This document shows positions 33,011 through 41,538 of a DNA stretch of 64,000 nucleotides, piece by piece. How positions within the stretch are numbered: position 1 is the first letter of the stretch; each line of letters begins with the position of its first letter. The DNA is from HGM12998 sp900756495. Its GTDB lineage: Bacteria > Bacillota > Clostridia > Oscillospirales > Oscillospiraceae. The notes under the pieces were generated by a model. That model saw nothing but the letters and a program-made list of their open reading frames with translations. It ran no database searches and was not told where the DNA came from. The translations under genes and the position numbers were made by a program. Location of the stretch: positions 97,550 to 161,549 of the forward strand of contig CAUEFI010000006.1 in assembly GCA_958477305.1 (NCBI GenBank). The letters run 5' to 3'.

Positions 33011-33238
33011 ATGGTTTCCCAGGCACCATATCAGACTGCCGTACTGCGGGGCGCTCATCCGCCCCGCGGTCTCCAGCGGGAACAGATCCGCCGCTTTCTG
33101 GAGCTCAGCTTTTCCCGGCACCCCATTCTGACCCTCTCCTGCAGCTTGGCCGCGGCTGGTGCCGGAATGCTGTTGGCGGTAGGCGCAGCAGTTTCCGCCG
33201 TCATCGTCCCCTTGGGCCTTTTGCTTGGCTGGTTTTGA
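33011..33238 (+). CDS. Uncharacterised 75-aa membrane protein between kdpB and kdpC
   Basis: The ATG at 33011 lies 19 bp after kdpB, behind AGAAGTGA. The protein has a cytoplasmic basic/amphipathic N-terminal half (REQIRRFLELSFSRHP). One long or two short hydrophobic helices follow at about residues 33-75, rich in Ala, Gly and Val. kdpB and kdpC are normally adjacent, so an extra gene here is unusual. It may be a small regulatory subunit of the pump; that is inference. No family is recognised. Confidence 0.6.
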   Translation: MVSQAPYQTAVLRGAHPPRGLQREQIRRFLELSFSRHPILTLSCSLAAAGAGMLLAVGAAVSAVIVPLGLLLGWF

Positions 33239-33279
33239 ACACAAAGACCAATTCTGACATGAAAAGAGGAGAGTTTAGC

Positions 33280-33879
33280 ATGAAACAAACCGTGATACGC
33301 GCTTTGGGCCTTGTCATCCTGATGACGGTCCTCTGCGGCTTTGTCTATACGATTGTCTGTACCGGCATCAATCAAGCCCTTTTCCCCCATCAGGCCAACG
33401 GAAGCGTCATCGAAGTGGATGGCAAGACCTATGGCTCTGAGCTGCTGGGGCAGCAATTTGTTCAGCCGGAGCACCTGTGGGGCCGCCCCATGAACTTGGA
33501 TCTGAGCTCCTTTACGGATGAAGAGGGCAATCCGGCCATGTACGCTTTGGCTACCAACAAGTCCCCTGCCGGTGAAGAGCAGGACGCCATGGTCCAAGAG
33601 CGTGTTGAGGCGCTTCTGGCCGCCGACCCTTCCATGGAGGGCACCCCTATTCCAGTGGATCTGGTCACAGTCTCCGGTTCCGGCCTGGATCCTGAAATCA
33701 GCCCCGCAGCCGCGGACTATCAGGTCCACCGGATTGCCGAAGCCCGCGGCATCTCAGAGGACGAGGTGCGTGAGGTGATCGACGCCTGTACCACCGGGCG
33801 CTGGCTGGGCATCTTCGGCGAGCCCCGCGTCAATGTTCTGAAAGTCAACCTGATGCTGGACGGCATTCTGGAGGAATAA
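33280..33879 (+). CDS. kdpC: Potassium-transporting ATPase subunit KdpC
   Basis: KdpC assists high-affinity nucleotide binding and assembly of the Kdp pump. The 199-aa protein has one N-terminal membrane helix (LGLVILMTVLCGFVYTIVCTGINQ). A periplasmic-type domain follows, with GSELLGQQF, LWGRP, VTVSGSGLDPEISPAAA, the paired YQVHRIAEARGI and the C-terminal RVNVLKVNLMLD. The start is ATG 33280 behind GAGGAG; in-frame codons from 33235 are not needed. Confidence 0.95.
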   Translation: MKQTVIRALGLVILMTVLCGFVYTIVCTGINQALFPHQANGSVIEVDGKTYGSELLGQQFVQPEHLWGRPMNLDLSSFTDEEGNPAMYALATNKSPAGEEQDAMVQERVEALLAADPSMEGTPIPVDLVTVSGSGLDPEISPAAADYQVHRIAEARGISEDEVREVIDACTTGRWLGIFGEPRVNVLKVNLMLDGILEE

Positions 33880-33881
33880 GG

Positions 33882-34757
33882 ATGCTCTACCCATTCCGTG
33901 TCATCGGGGAGGACCGCGTCTCCCTCTCGCCCCTGTCCGCGCCGCCGGCCGCCTGCATGCTGGAGCTTGTCCGCGGCCTGAACGAGCTCTTTGACGAGAC
34001 GCCCGCCATACTCCATCTGCCTGGCAGTTCGGTCCTGACCTTGCTCTATCAGAACACGGTCTACCAGTGGCAGGATCTTCTGGATACGATAGGCCCTGCC
34101 GCCGCCGCCCTTTCCCAGGTTCTCCCGTTGCGCTTTTTTGGAACGACAGAAGCTCGGGAAACGGCCGAGCTCTCCCTTCGCCCAGGCCCGCAGGGACTCG
34201 TCGCCTGCCGCCGTTCTGTCTCCGGGCGTCCATTCAGCCGGCTGCAGGGGCTGGGCGTCCAGGCGGAGTGGGAAACTTCTGAAGCCGCTGAAGATATGGC
34301 GGAGCTGGCTGCTGCAGTTCCCCACTGTGCCCCCTGTGGCGCGGTGGACGGCCGGCACAGAGCATTGCTCCAATCCTGTGATCTGTTGGTTCCCTCAGAG
34401 GGAAGTCAGTTTGCCTACTTCGCCTGGGAATCGGCTGTCCCGCCCCTGCACCGTCTTCTTGCTCTGACGCTGGAGCACAAGCTCACCCTATGGCGAACCT
34501 TTCTGCTGGATAGGGCGCAGCCATTGGAATTTGGCTGGCTGTGGGATCACTACTATACCGGAGAAGGGCTGTTTCTACTGGAGTGGGAATTGACATTGCG
34601 GATGGCCCTGGACAGCTTGGGCTTTCAAGTCATACGGAACTCCATCACATTCCAGGTGTTTGACGGGGACGGCCGGGAACGGCGCTTTGACTTTGCCCGC
34701 GGCGGTCCGGCGGAAAAGCTCTTTTTAAAGCTTCTCTTTCCCTTAGATGATAAATAA
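33882..34757 (+). CDS. Unknown 291-aa protein at the end of the kdp operon
   Basis: The ATG at 33882 follows kdpC by two bases, with GGAGG seven bases upstream, so it is translated as part of the kdp operon. The product is soluble, without signal or membrane segment. It is rich in Leu, and Trp/Tyr cluster in its C-terminal half (LEFGWLWDHYYTGEGLFLLEWELT, seen as WLWDHYYTGEGLFLLEWEL). Three Cys occur within 40 residues around 140-165. I do not recognise a family. Position suggests a role in potassium homeostasis or Kdp control, which is inference only. Confidence 0.6.
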   Translation: MLYPFRVIGEDRVSLSPLSAPPAACMLELVRGLNELFDETPAILHLPGSSVLTLLYQNTVYQWQDLLDTIGPAAAALSQVLPLRFFGTTEARETAELSLRPGPQGLVACRRSVSGRPFSRLQGLGVQAEWETSEAAEDMAELAAAVPHCAPCGAVDGRHRALLQSCDLLVPSEGSQFAYFAWESAVPPLHRLLALTLEHKLTLWRTFLLDRAQPLEFGWLWDHYYTGEGLFLLEWELTLRMALDSLGFQVIRNSITFQVFDGDGRERRFDFARGGPAEKLFLKLLFPLDDK

Positions 34758-34797
34758 GAAGAGGCGGCCCGGCAAAAAGGGGCCGCCTCTCTTCTTA
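34757..34797. terminator. Bidirectional terminator between the kdp operon and trkA
   Basis: An 11-bp stem AGAGGCGGCCC with its complement is extended by GAAG/CTTC, with A-rich and T-rich flanks (AATAAGAA ... CTTCTTAAAAATG). It can serve both converging transcripts. Confidence 0.7.
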
Positions 34798-35442
34798 AAA
34801 ATGTAAGAACTTTTGGATATCCCGGTTGTCGCCCAGAATCAAAATCGTCTCATCAGCCTGAAAGCAGTGGCTTGGACCCGGAAGAGGCTCCAGTGTTCCA
34901 CCTCGCTTGATCGCCAGGATATTGAGCCGGTACCGCTGCCGTACTGCCAGCTGCAGTACTGTTTTTCCCGCCCAGGAAGGAGGAACGGCTGTCTCATAAA
35001 TAGAGTGGTCAGGCGTCAGCTCAATATAGTCAAATATATGGTCGCCGCTGTATCGTACCGCTGCCCAAGAGGCCATCTGCTTCTCTGGGTATATAACGTC
35101 GTCCGCCCCATTGCGCAGCAGGAATTTAGCATGGACATCCCGGGCTGCCCGGGCCAGGACAAACGGGGCGCCCTCCTCCTTTAACAGGGCAGTCGTCTCC
35201 AAGGAGCTCTGAAAATCATCGCCGATGGCTACCACACACAGGTCAAAATTTCGTACCCCCAGGGAGGAGATAAACTGCTCATTGGTGCTGTCTCCAATCT
35301 GGGCATTGGTGACAAGTGGCAGCGCATCGTTGACTCGTCCCTCATCCCGGTCTACTGCCAGCACCTCGTGATGCAAATCCCGAAGCTTTTGAGCCATATG
35401 GCGCCCAAACCGCCCTAAGCCAATTAACAAGACTGATTTCAT
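34795..35442 (-). CDS. TrkA/KtrA-family potassium uptake regulator (RCK protein)
   Basis: This 215-aa cytoplasmic gating subunit has an RCK-N Rossmann domain (LLIGLGRFGRHMAQKL, VDRDEGRVND, CVVAIGDDFQSS). The C-terminal RCK-C domain lies at about 135-215 (SWAGKTVLQLAVRQRYRLNI, ILGDNRDIQKFL). It pairs with the TrkH/KtrB channel 26 bp upstream on the same strand. Such proteins bind NAD(H), ATP/ADP and, in some Firmicutes, c-di-AMP at RCK-C. The start is ATG 35442 behind GGGGAG. Confidence 0.92.
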   Translation of the reverse strand: MKSVLLIGLGRFGRHMAQKLRDLHHEVLAVDRDEGRVNDALPLVTNAQIGDSTNEQFISSLGVRNFDLCVVAIGDDFQSSLETTALLKEEGAPFVLARAARDVHAKFLLRNGADDVIYPEKQMASWAAVRYSGDHIFDYIELTPDHSIYETAVPPSWAGKTVLQLAVRQRYRLNILAIKRGGTLEPLPGPSHCFQADETILILGDNRDIQKFLHF

Positions 35443-35468
35443 AAATCAATTTCTCCCCTCTCTGACTC

Positions 35469-36812
35469 TTACCCCACGGTAACCCGCTCCTGGGGCAGCT
35501 GAGCGTTGTCGGGTACCCGTCCTGCGGAAACTGCATAGAGCATCGTCAGCCCTCCCACCCGACCGAAGTACATCAAAAGGGCCAAAATCATATGCGACGG
35601 CGCAGAGAGCGAGGGAGTAACCCCCAGTGAAAGCCCCACTGTGCCGATGGCAGAGGCAGCTTCAAAGAGTGCGGCCATCAGTGATACCCCGTCGATACAG
35701 CAGATCAGGACGCCGCCTGCCAGAAACAGCAACAGATAGAGTATCGCAATGGAGGTGGCACCCCTTACAGACTCCTCTGTCACCCGCCGGCCAAAGCAGC
35801 GGGGACGGTCCCAGTGATGGAGTGCGGCATGAACGCCCAGCAGCAGAATCGCCAGCGTTGTGGTCTTGATACCTCCCGCTGTAGAGCCTGGAGAGCCACC
35901 CGTCAGCATCAGCAGAATGGTAAGGAGTTTCCCCGGCTGACTCAGTACACTTAAATCCACAGTGTTGAATCCGGCCGTTCGCGGGGTGACGGACTGAAAC
36001 AGCGCGGCCTGAATCCGCTCCCCATGTGTAAGGCCCTGCCACTGCGGCAAGGCGAACTCATATAAAAAGCACAGGAATCCTCCCAAAATCAGTATCGCGG
36101 TCGTAGACAAAATCAACTTGCTCTGGAGCCGGTAGCGCCGCAGATGGATTCCGTGTTCCCTGATATCATACCAAGTCATGAATCCAATGCCGCCCAATAC
36201 GATCAGCAGACCTACAGCGCCGCAGACCAGCGGATCTCCGGTGTAGGCTGTAAGGGAAGAAAACGGCGTCTCTTCTCCCATCAGGTCAAATCCGGCATTA
36301 CAGAATGCGGATACTGCATGAAACACTGCGTACCACAATCCCTTGACGACCCCAAATTTTGGACAAAAGCGGAGCGCCAGGAGGAGGGCGCCGCACCCTT
36401 CCACCACCAAGGCTGTCTTCAAAATAAAACCTGTCATACGAACAATACCGCCTACCTGAGGGGCGGAGATGGACTCCTGCATGGTCCACCGCTGCTTCAG
36501 TCCGATTCGCTTGCCGGAGAAAACGGCAATGGCTACTGCCATGGTCACCACGCCCATCCCGCCGATTTGGATCAGCAACAAAATAACCGCTTGTCCAAAT
36601 ACAGTCCAATACTGGGCCGTATCATGGATGACCAGGCCGGTTACACAGGTGGCGGAAACGGCAGTGAACAGGGCATCCTTGAGAGAAGCGCCCGCGCCGT
36701 CCCGGGTGGCAATGGGGAGCATCAGCAGAGCCGCTCCAACCAGGATCAACAGCAGAAATCCCAAAAGGATAATCTGCGCCGGGGTAATGCGCTTATGCTT
36801 CCAAAACGGCAT
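35469..36812 (-). CDS. TrkH/KtrB-family potassium channel subunit
   Basis: The 447-aa membrane protein has four repeats of the two-helix/pore-loop unit. Filter-like segments are visible in TAVSATCVTGLV, HAVSAFCNAGFDLMG, QSVTPRTAGFNTVDLS and EAASAIGTVGLSLG. This is the order expected for TrkH/KtrB. ATG 36812 is chosen because GGAG lies six bases upstream; the open frame to 36890 adds residues without homology. It forms a unit with the downstream trkA-like gene and faces the divergent kdpDE genes. Confidence 0.93.
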   Translation of the reverse strand: MPFWKHKRITPAQIILLGFLLLILVGAALLMLPIATRDGAGASLKDALFTAVSATCVTGLVIHDTAQYWTVFGQAVILLLIQIGGMGVVTMAVAIAVFSGKRIGLKQRWTMQESISAPQVGGIVRMTGFILKTALVVEGCGALLLALRFCPKFGVVKGLWYAVFHAVSAFCNAGFDLMGEETPFSSLTAYTGDPLVCGAVGLLIVLGGIGFMTWYDIREHGIHLRRYRLQSKLILSTTAILILGGFLCFLYEFALPQWQGLTHGERIQAALFQSVTPRTAGFNTVDLSVLSQPGKLLTILLMLTGGSPGSTAGGIKTTTLAILLLGVHAALHHWDRPRCFGRRVTEESVRGATSIAILYLLLFLAGGVLICCIDGVSLMAALFEAASAIGTVGLSLGVTPSLSAPSHMILALLMYFGRVGGLTMLYAVSAGRVPDNAQLPQERVTVG

Positions 36813-36890
36813 GGTCTTCTCCGCTGCCTTTCCCTGTATGGTATCTTTATACACTCCTAATGTGAGGCCATTGTACCACGGGCAGAACAA

Positions 36891-36966
36891 GGACTACATT
36901 AAGAAAATTTTGTTTATATTAATATCGTGCAAAGATTTTTTCTTTATATAATCTTAATGTGCGTCC
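36891..36966. promoter_or_regulatory. AT-rich divergent control region with inverted repeat between trkH and kdpD
   Basis: GGAC-t-ACATTAAGA (36891-36904) and TCTTAATGT-gc-GTCC (36952-36966) form a widely spaced inverted repeat around AT-rich DNA. A TGCTATACT extended -10 (37000 region) precedes kdpD, and a CTGACGTCAG palindrome lies at 36985-36994. These may be KdpE operators controlling both units; that is inference. Confidence 0.45.
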
Positions 36967-37039
36967 CAAAAAAACAATGCTCTGCTGACGTCAGGTATGC
37001 TATACTCTAACCATCAAAGCTAGGGGAGGTGGGAGCTGA

Positions 37040-39730
37040 ATGGAAGACATACGTCCCGATCCAGAACTTCTATTGAGGGAGATCCAGCCGCTGGAACATC
37101 CAGGCACTGGAAAGCTGAAGATTTTTTTCGGCTATGCCGCAGGTGTAGGTAAGACCTATGCCATGCTGGAGGCTGCCCACCGCGCCAAGAATGCCGGTAT
37201 TGATGTTGTCGCCGGCTATATTGAACCCCACACCAGACCCGAGACCATGGCCCTCTTGGATGGTTTGGAACTTCTTCCGCCTATGCAAATTCCCTACAAG
37301 GGCATTCATTTAAAGGAATTTGATCTGGACGCCGCCCTCCGCCGCCATCCTCAGTTGATTCTTGTGGATGAGCTTGCCCACACAAATGCGCAGGGCTGCC
37401 GCCATCTCAAGCGGTATCAGGATGTGCAGGAATTGCTGCGCGCAGGGATCAGTGTTTATACAACCGTCAATGTGCAGCACCTGGAGAGTCTCAACGATGT
37501 AGTTGCCTCCATCACTGGCATCACCGTCTCTGAGCGTATTCCCGATCATGTATTCGACTCGGCCGCCCAGGTTGAGGTAGTAGATCTGGAGCCGGCGGAT
37601 CTTCTGGAGCGGCTCCGGGCCGGAAAGATCTATAAGGAACAGCAGGCCGCCCAGGCCATGGGGCATTTTTTCACAGAGAAGAACTTGGCTGCCCTGCGTG
37701 AGATTGCCCTGCGGCGGACGGCCGACCGTCTGGAACGGGCTCCGGGAGGCGGAGACGGCCCCAGGCCAAAGTCTGGGGAGCATATTCTGATTTGTCTGTC
37801 TGGTGCCCCTTCCAATGGAAAGGTGATCCGCACAGCCGCCCGTATGGCCGAAGCATTTCACGGAACCTTTACCGCTCTGTTTGTGGAAGACCCGGCTGCC
37901 GTCCAAAATGAGGCGGAGCGAAAGCAGCTTCAGAAGAACCTGCGCCTTGCGGAGGAACTGGGGGCCCGCATTACTACAGTATATGGCGACGACCCGGCCA
38001 TTCAGATCGCTGAATATGCCAAAGTAGGCGGTATTACAAAGGTTATTCTCGGGCGCAGCCCCCGAAAAAAAGGGTTCCTGCCCGGTCCGAAGAGCCTGAT
38101 AGACCGCTTGGGAGAACTGGCTCCTGAGCTGGATATCTATATTATTCCCGACCAGCCCCGGCAAAGCCGCAGTCCGCGAAGGCGCCGCTCTTCCCAGGAA
38201 AAATTTTCTGGACTTGATATCCTGCGGATGGCTGTCATTCTGGCCCTGTGCACAGTGGTTGGGCTCTTGTTTGTCAAATTTGGTTTCGCCAGCGCCAATG
38301 TCATTATGATCTATATTCTGGGCGTACTCGTAATCTCCATGGTGACAACAGGCCGCAGCTACAGCTTGGTCGCATGCGCATTGGCCGTACTTATCTTCAA
38401 CTTCTTTTTCACTTCCCCCTACTTTACCCTTTTGTTCAGCGACCCCAGCTACTTGGCTACCTTCGGGGTCATGTTCTTAGTAGCTCTGTTGAGCAGCTCC
38501 CTAACCGTCAAAATTAAACGCCAGGCTATCCAAAGCGCCAGCAAAGCCTACCGAACCGAAGTTCTCCTGGAGACAAGCCAAAAACTTCAGAAAGCGGAAG
38601 GGGCCCAAGCCATTCTTACCGTAACAGCCACCCAGCTGGTCAAGCTATTGGAGCGGGATCTGGTGCTGTATCCCGTGGGAGAGGATGGCACTCTGCAGGA
38701 TCCACTGCTCTTTCCTGTCTCTCAAGGAGCAGATATGTCCCCCAACCTGACCGCTTCAGAGCGGGCTGTGGCAGAGTGGGTTTTAAAGAACAACAAGCAT
38801 GCCGGCGCTACCACCAACACCCTGCCCAGCGCCCATTGTCTCTACCTAGCCGTCCGGGGATCTCGGCAGGTCTTAGCCGTTGCCGGAATTGCGCTGGACA
38901 GTGAAGAAAAACCGGGATCTTTTGAAAAGAATCTGATGGTTGCCATCCTCGACGCATGCGGCCTGGCACTGGAAAAAGAAGCCATGGTCCGCGCCAAACA
39001 AAAGGTGGAAGAAACCGCCCGGCAGGAGGCCCTCCGGGCCAATCTGCTGCGGGCCATTTCTCATGATCTGCGTACCCCCCTGACCAGCATCTCAGGCAAT
39101 GCTGGAATTCTGATGGAAAATGGCGGCGTATTGGATGAGGGAAAGCGGCGTGAGCTTTTCCGGTCTATCTACGACGACTCTATGTGGCTCATCAACCTTG
39201 TGGAAAATCTGTTGTCCATCACCAGGATGGAAAATGGATCTGGAGCGATGAAATTGAACCTGCAACCGGAATTGCTGGACGAGGTCTTTCACGAGGCGCT
39301 GTCCCATCTGGACCGGGACGCCGCTAAACACCACATCTCAGTATCCCTCAGCGACGATCTGCTCATGGCGGATCTGGATGCCCGGCTGATTGTCCAGGTT
39401 GTGATCAACATCGTCAATAACGCCATCAAATATACCCCGGAGGGATCCTGCATCACCCTGTCTGCACAGCGGCGCGGTAAGGAGGTTCTGGTGCAGATCG
39501 CTGACGACGGTCCCGGTATTTCAGACAGCTCCAAAGAAAAAATTTTTGACATGTTTTATACCGCCGACAACCAGCGGGGAGACAGCCGCCGTGGGTTGGG
39601 ACTGGGCCTCTCCCTCTGCAAATCCATCGTGCTGGCTCACGGCGGTACAATATCTGTCACAGACAATCACCCCAGGGGAACGGTTTTCTCCTTTACCCTG
39701 CGGGCCTCGGAGGTGGAAACACATGAATAA
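37040..39730 (+). CDS. kdpD: Osmosensitive K+ sensor histidine kinase KdpD
   Basis: The 896-aa membrane kinase senses low K+ or turgor. Domains in order: the KdpD cytoplasmic domain at 1-235 with Walker-like GYAAGVGKTYAMLEA and LVDELAHTNAQGCRHLKRYQ; a universal-stress-like domain at about 245-375; four membrane helices at about 395-495 (DUF4118); a GAF-like region; HisKA with RAISHDLRTPLTSISG; and an ATPase domain with IVNNAIKYTPEG, DDGPGI and RRGLGLGLSLC. The start is ATG 37040 behind AGGGGAGG. The end overlaps the kdpE start by 8 bases. Confidence 0.96.
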   Translation: MEDIRPDPELLLREIQPLEHPGTGKLKIFFGYAAGVGKTYAMLEAAHRAKNAGIDVVAGYIEPHTRPETMALLDGLELLPPMQIPYKGIHLKEFDLDAALRRHPQLILVDELAHTNAQGCRHLKRYQDVQELLRAGISVYTTVNVQHLESLNDVVASITGITVSERIPDHVFDSAAQVEVVDLEPADLLERLRAGKIYKEQQAAQAMGHFFTEKNLAALREIALRRTADRLERAPGGGDGPRPKSGEHILICLSGAPSNGKVIRTAARMAEAFHGTFTALFVEDPAAVQNEAERKQLQKNLRLAEELGARITTVYGDDPAIQIAEYAKVGGITKVILGRSPRKKGFLPGPKSLIDRLGELAPELDIYIIPDQPRQSRSPRRRRSSQEKFSGLDILRMAVILALCTVVGLLFVKFGFASANVIMIYILGVLVISMVTTGRSYSLVACALAVLIFNFFFTSPYFTLLFSDPSYLATFGVMFLVALLSSSLTVKIKRQAIQSASKAYRTEVLLETSQKLQKAEGAQAILTVTATQLVKLLERDLVLYPVGEDGTLQDPLLFPVSQGADMSPNLTASERAVAEWVLKNNKHAGATTNTLPSAHCLYLAVRGSRQVLAVAGIALDSEEKPGSFEKNLMVAILDACGLALEKEAMVRAKQKVEETARQEALRANLLRAISHDLRTPLTSISGNAGILMENGGVLDEGKRRELFRSIYDDSMWLINLVENLLSITRMENGSGAMKLNLQPELLDEVFHEALSHLDRDAAKHHISVSLSDDLLMADLDARLIVQVVINIVNNAIKYTPEGSCITLSAQRRGKEVLVQIADDGPGISDSSKEKIFDMFYTADNQRGDSRRGLGLGLSLCKSIVLAHGGTISVTDNHPRGTVFSFTLRASEVETHE

Positions 39731-40439
39731 ACCCCAAATCCTGGTGGTAGAGGACGATACTGCTGTGGGCAACCTTATTGCCACCACCCTGGAAACTCAG
39801 AACTATCAATATCACCGTGCCAAAACCGGCGCAGGAGCCGTGATGGACGCCCTGTCCTACCGCCCTGACGTTATGCTTCTGGATCTTGGCCTCCCAGATA
39901 TGGATGGTGTAGATATTATCAAAAAAATTCGGGCATGGAGCAATTTGCCCATTATCGTCGTTTCTGCCCGCAGCGAGGACAGCGACAAGGTCGCCGCCCT
40001 GGATGCCGGCGCCGACGACTATCTGACCAAGCCTTTTTCAGTGGATGAGCTGCTGGCCCGTCTGCGGGTAGCCTTGCGCCGGGTGCGTTACGACAATGAA
40101 AAGACCAGCGAAGAGGCAAGCATTTATGAAAACGGCGATCTGAAAATTGATTATGCCGCCGGCTGTGCCTACCGAGACGGGACAGAGATCCACCTGACTC
40201 CAATCGAATATAAGCTGCTGTGCCTGTTGGCAAAAAATACAGGCAAAGTGCTGACCCACAACTATATTTTAAACGAAGTTTGGGGCAGCCCCTCTGCCTC
40301 CGACACTCCTTCGCTCCGGGTTTTCATGGCCACTTTGCGGAAGAAGTTGGAGGCTGATTCCAGCCATCCCCGCTATATTCAAACTCATATCGGAGTTGGG
40401 TATCGCATGATCCGCCAAAAACAGGAAGACGATATATAA
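39723..40439 (+). CDS. kdpE: KdpE-type response regulator
   Basis: This 238-aa OmpR-family regulator is expected to activate kdpFABC when phosphorylated by KdpD. It has a receiver domain (VVEDDTAVG, phospho-Asp in VMLLDLGLPD at about 53, IIVVSARSED, LTKPF). The winged helix ends in THIGVGYRMIRQK. ATG 39723 overlaps the last codons of kdpD, so translation is coupled. A longer frame from 39546 lies inside kdpD and is rejected. Confidence 0.95.
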   Translation: MNKPQILVVEDDTAVGNLIATTLETQNYQYHRAKTGAGAVMDALSYRPDVMLLDLGLPDMDGVDIIKKIRAWSNLPIIVVSARSEDSDKVAALDAGADDYLTKPFSVDELLARLRVALRRVRYDNEKTSEEASIYENGDLKIDYAAGCAYRDGTEIHLTPIEYKLLCLLAKNTGKVLTHNYILNEVWGSPSASDTPSLRVFMATLRKKLEADSSHPRYIQTHIGVGYRMIRQKQEDDI

Positions 40440-40507
40440 GTTTCACACTATCTGCCGTTAAGCCGGTCCCCAACCTCCGGAAATCGTGGGACTATCGCCG
40501 CGGCACA

Positions 40508-40556
40508 ATCCCCCCAGGCGGCGCAGCAAGACTGCGCCGCCTGGGGGGATTTTTAA
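40508..40556. terminator. Strong terminator after kdpE, usable from both sides
   Basis: A 19-bp perfect stem (ATCCCCCCAGGCGGCGCAG and its complement, 5-nt loop) is followed on the plus strand by TTTTAATC. It lies directly between kdpE and the end of a converging frameshifted gene. Confidence 0.85.
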
Positions 40557-40979
40557 TCATCGTTCACTTGGGCCAAAAGAGCGTCCCAGTTGTGTGGGAG
40601 CTGAATCTTCCTGCAGACCGGATATCCCATAAAGCCGTTCTGGGCACAGATTAATACGTGGTCCCGGCCCGGATCTCCGCTGATCACTACCTGGAAGCCG
40701 TCCGGGCTGGACGCCATCTGTACCTCCCGGTCCAGCTCCTTCGTCCTCCCTATCTGCTCCGGCCAGTTCCCCTCTCTATATCCCCTGATAGAACCGCGTC
40801 AGCGCCGCTGTGCCCAGACGGTCCAGCCTCACCCGCGCATGCTCATAAAAATGCCGCTTCACATCCGAAACCGTGCCACATTCCGCAGATACATCCGCCA
40901 AAACCGCCCGATGCCTGTATTCGCCTGGAACCCAGGCCGCAGCATCTGAACGAAACTTTACAGCGCACTTTCTCACCAT
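40553..40979 (-). pseudogene. Frameshifted gene for an unknown protein of about 142 aa
   Basis: On the minus strand an open frame from ATG 40979 runs 67 codons and ends ...ALTRFYQGI-stop at 40776. The next frame carries on without a start codon as YREGNWPEQIGRTKELDREV ... and ends at TAA 40553-40555, directly before the terminator. Removing one G from the GGGG run at 40785-40782 joins the two into a smooth TRFYQGYREGNWPEQ. This indicates a single-base shift in a homopolymer: a real pseudogene, phase variation, or a sequence error. An AAAGGAGG site lies 30 bases before the ATG, so translation might begin a few codons upstream. No family is recognised. Confidence 0.6.
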
Positions 40980-41064
40980 ACGATTGCGTTTTGAAATATT
41001 TTCCGCCTCCTTTTTTTACATGGTACAGGGTTCTCACGGCAAAGATAGCGTTGAGGTGATTTGT

Positions 41065-41301
41065 ATGGCACAGGACAGTGTGTATTTTTCAGTCAATAAG
41101 GCCGTTGGACTCCACGATACCAAAACACTGAAGCGGGCTCTGGATGCACTGCCCGGCGTCACATCGGTGAGTATCAACAAACTTCAGAGCAACATCGCGG
41201 TAGATTATGATGATACCGGCGTCAGCAGAGCACAAATCAGGCAGAAAATCGAACTGTTGGGGTACCCAATAGAGGCCACACAGCAAAATCAGGCTTTTTA
41301 A
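41065..41301 (+). CDS. HMA-fold small protein lacking the metal-binding CxxC
   Basis: The 78-aa protein has the ferredoxin-like fold pattern of heavy-metal-associated domains: a HDTKTLKRALDALPGVTSVSI half, then IAVDYDDTGVSRAQIRQKIELLGY. Its first loop reads NKAVGLHDTK and has no GxxCxxC motif. Copper binding in the usual way is therefore unlikely; it may bind another ligand or be a partner domain. The start is ATG 41065 behind GAGGTGA. A strong terminator follows. A longer upstream frame is not supported. Confidence 0.72.
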   Translation: MAQDSVYFSVNKAVGLHDTKTLKRALDALPGVTSVSINKLQSNIAVDYDDTGVSRAQIRQKIELLGYPIEATQQNQAF

Positions 41302-41309
41302 AAAAGAGA

Positions 41310-41352
41310 GCCCAAAGGACGGAGCGCGATCTCCCGTCCTTTGGGCCCCTTT
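41310..41352. terminator. Intrinsic terminator after the HMA-like gene
   Basis: A 13-bp stem GCCCAAAGGACGG with its complement is followed by CCCTTTCATC. Confidence 0.7.
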
Positions 41353-41538
41353 CATCTATGAGCTCAACATATATCCTTTCGCTCTGCGATCCCTTGAAAA
41401 TCAAGCGCTTAATCTCATGAGTAAGAGGCTGGCGTACAGGAATGAAACATGGTACAATAACCTTGTTTTAAATATACCCCCGCCACATCCCCGCAAGGAC
41501 ACACTTCTTTCCCCCTTATCGTCTGGAGGTATCTCGCT

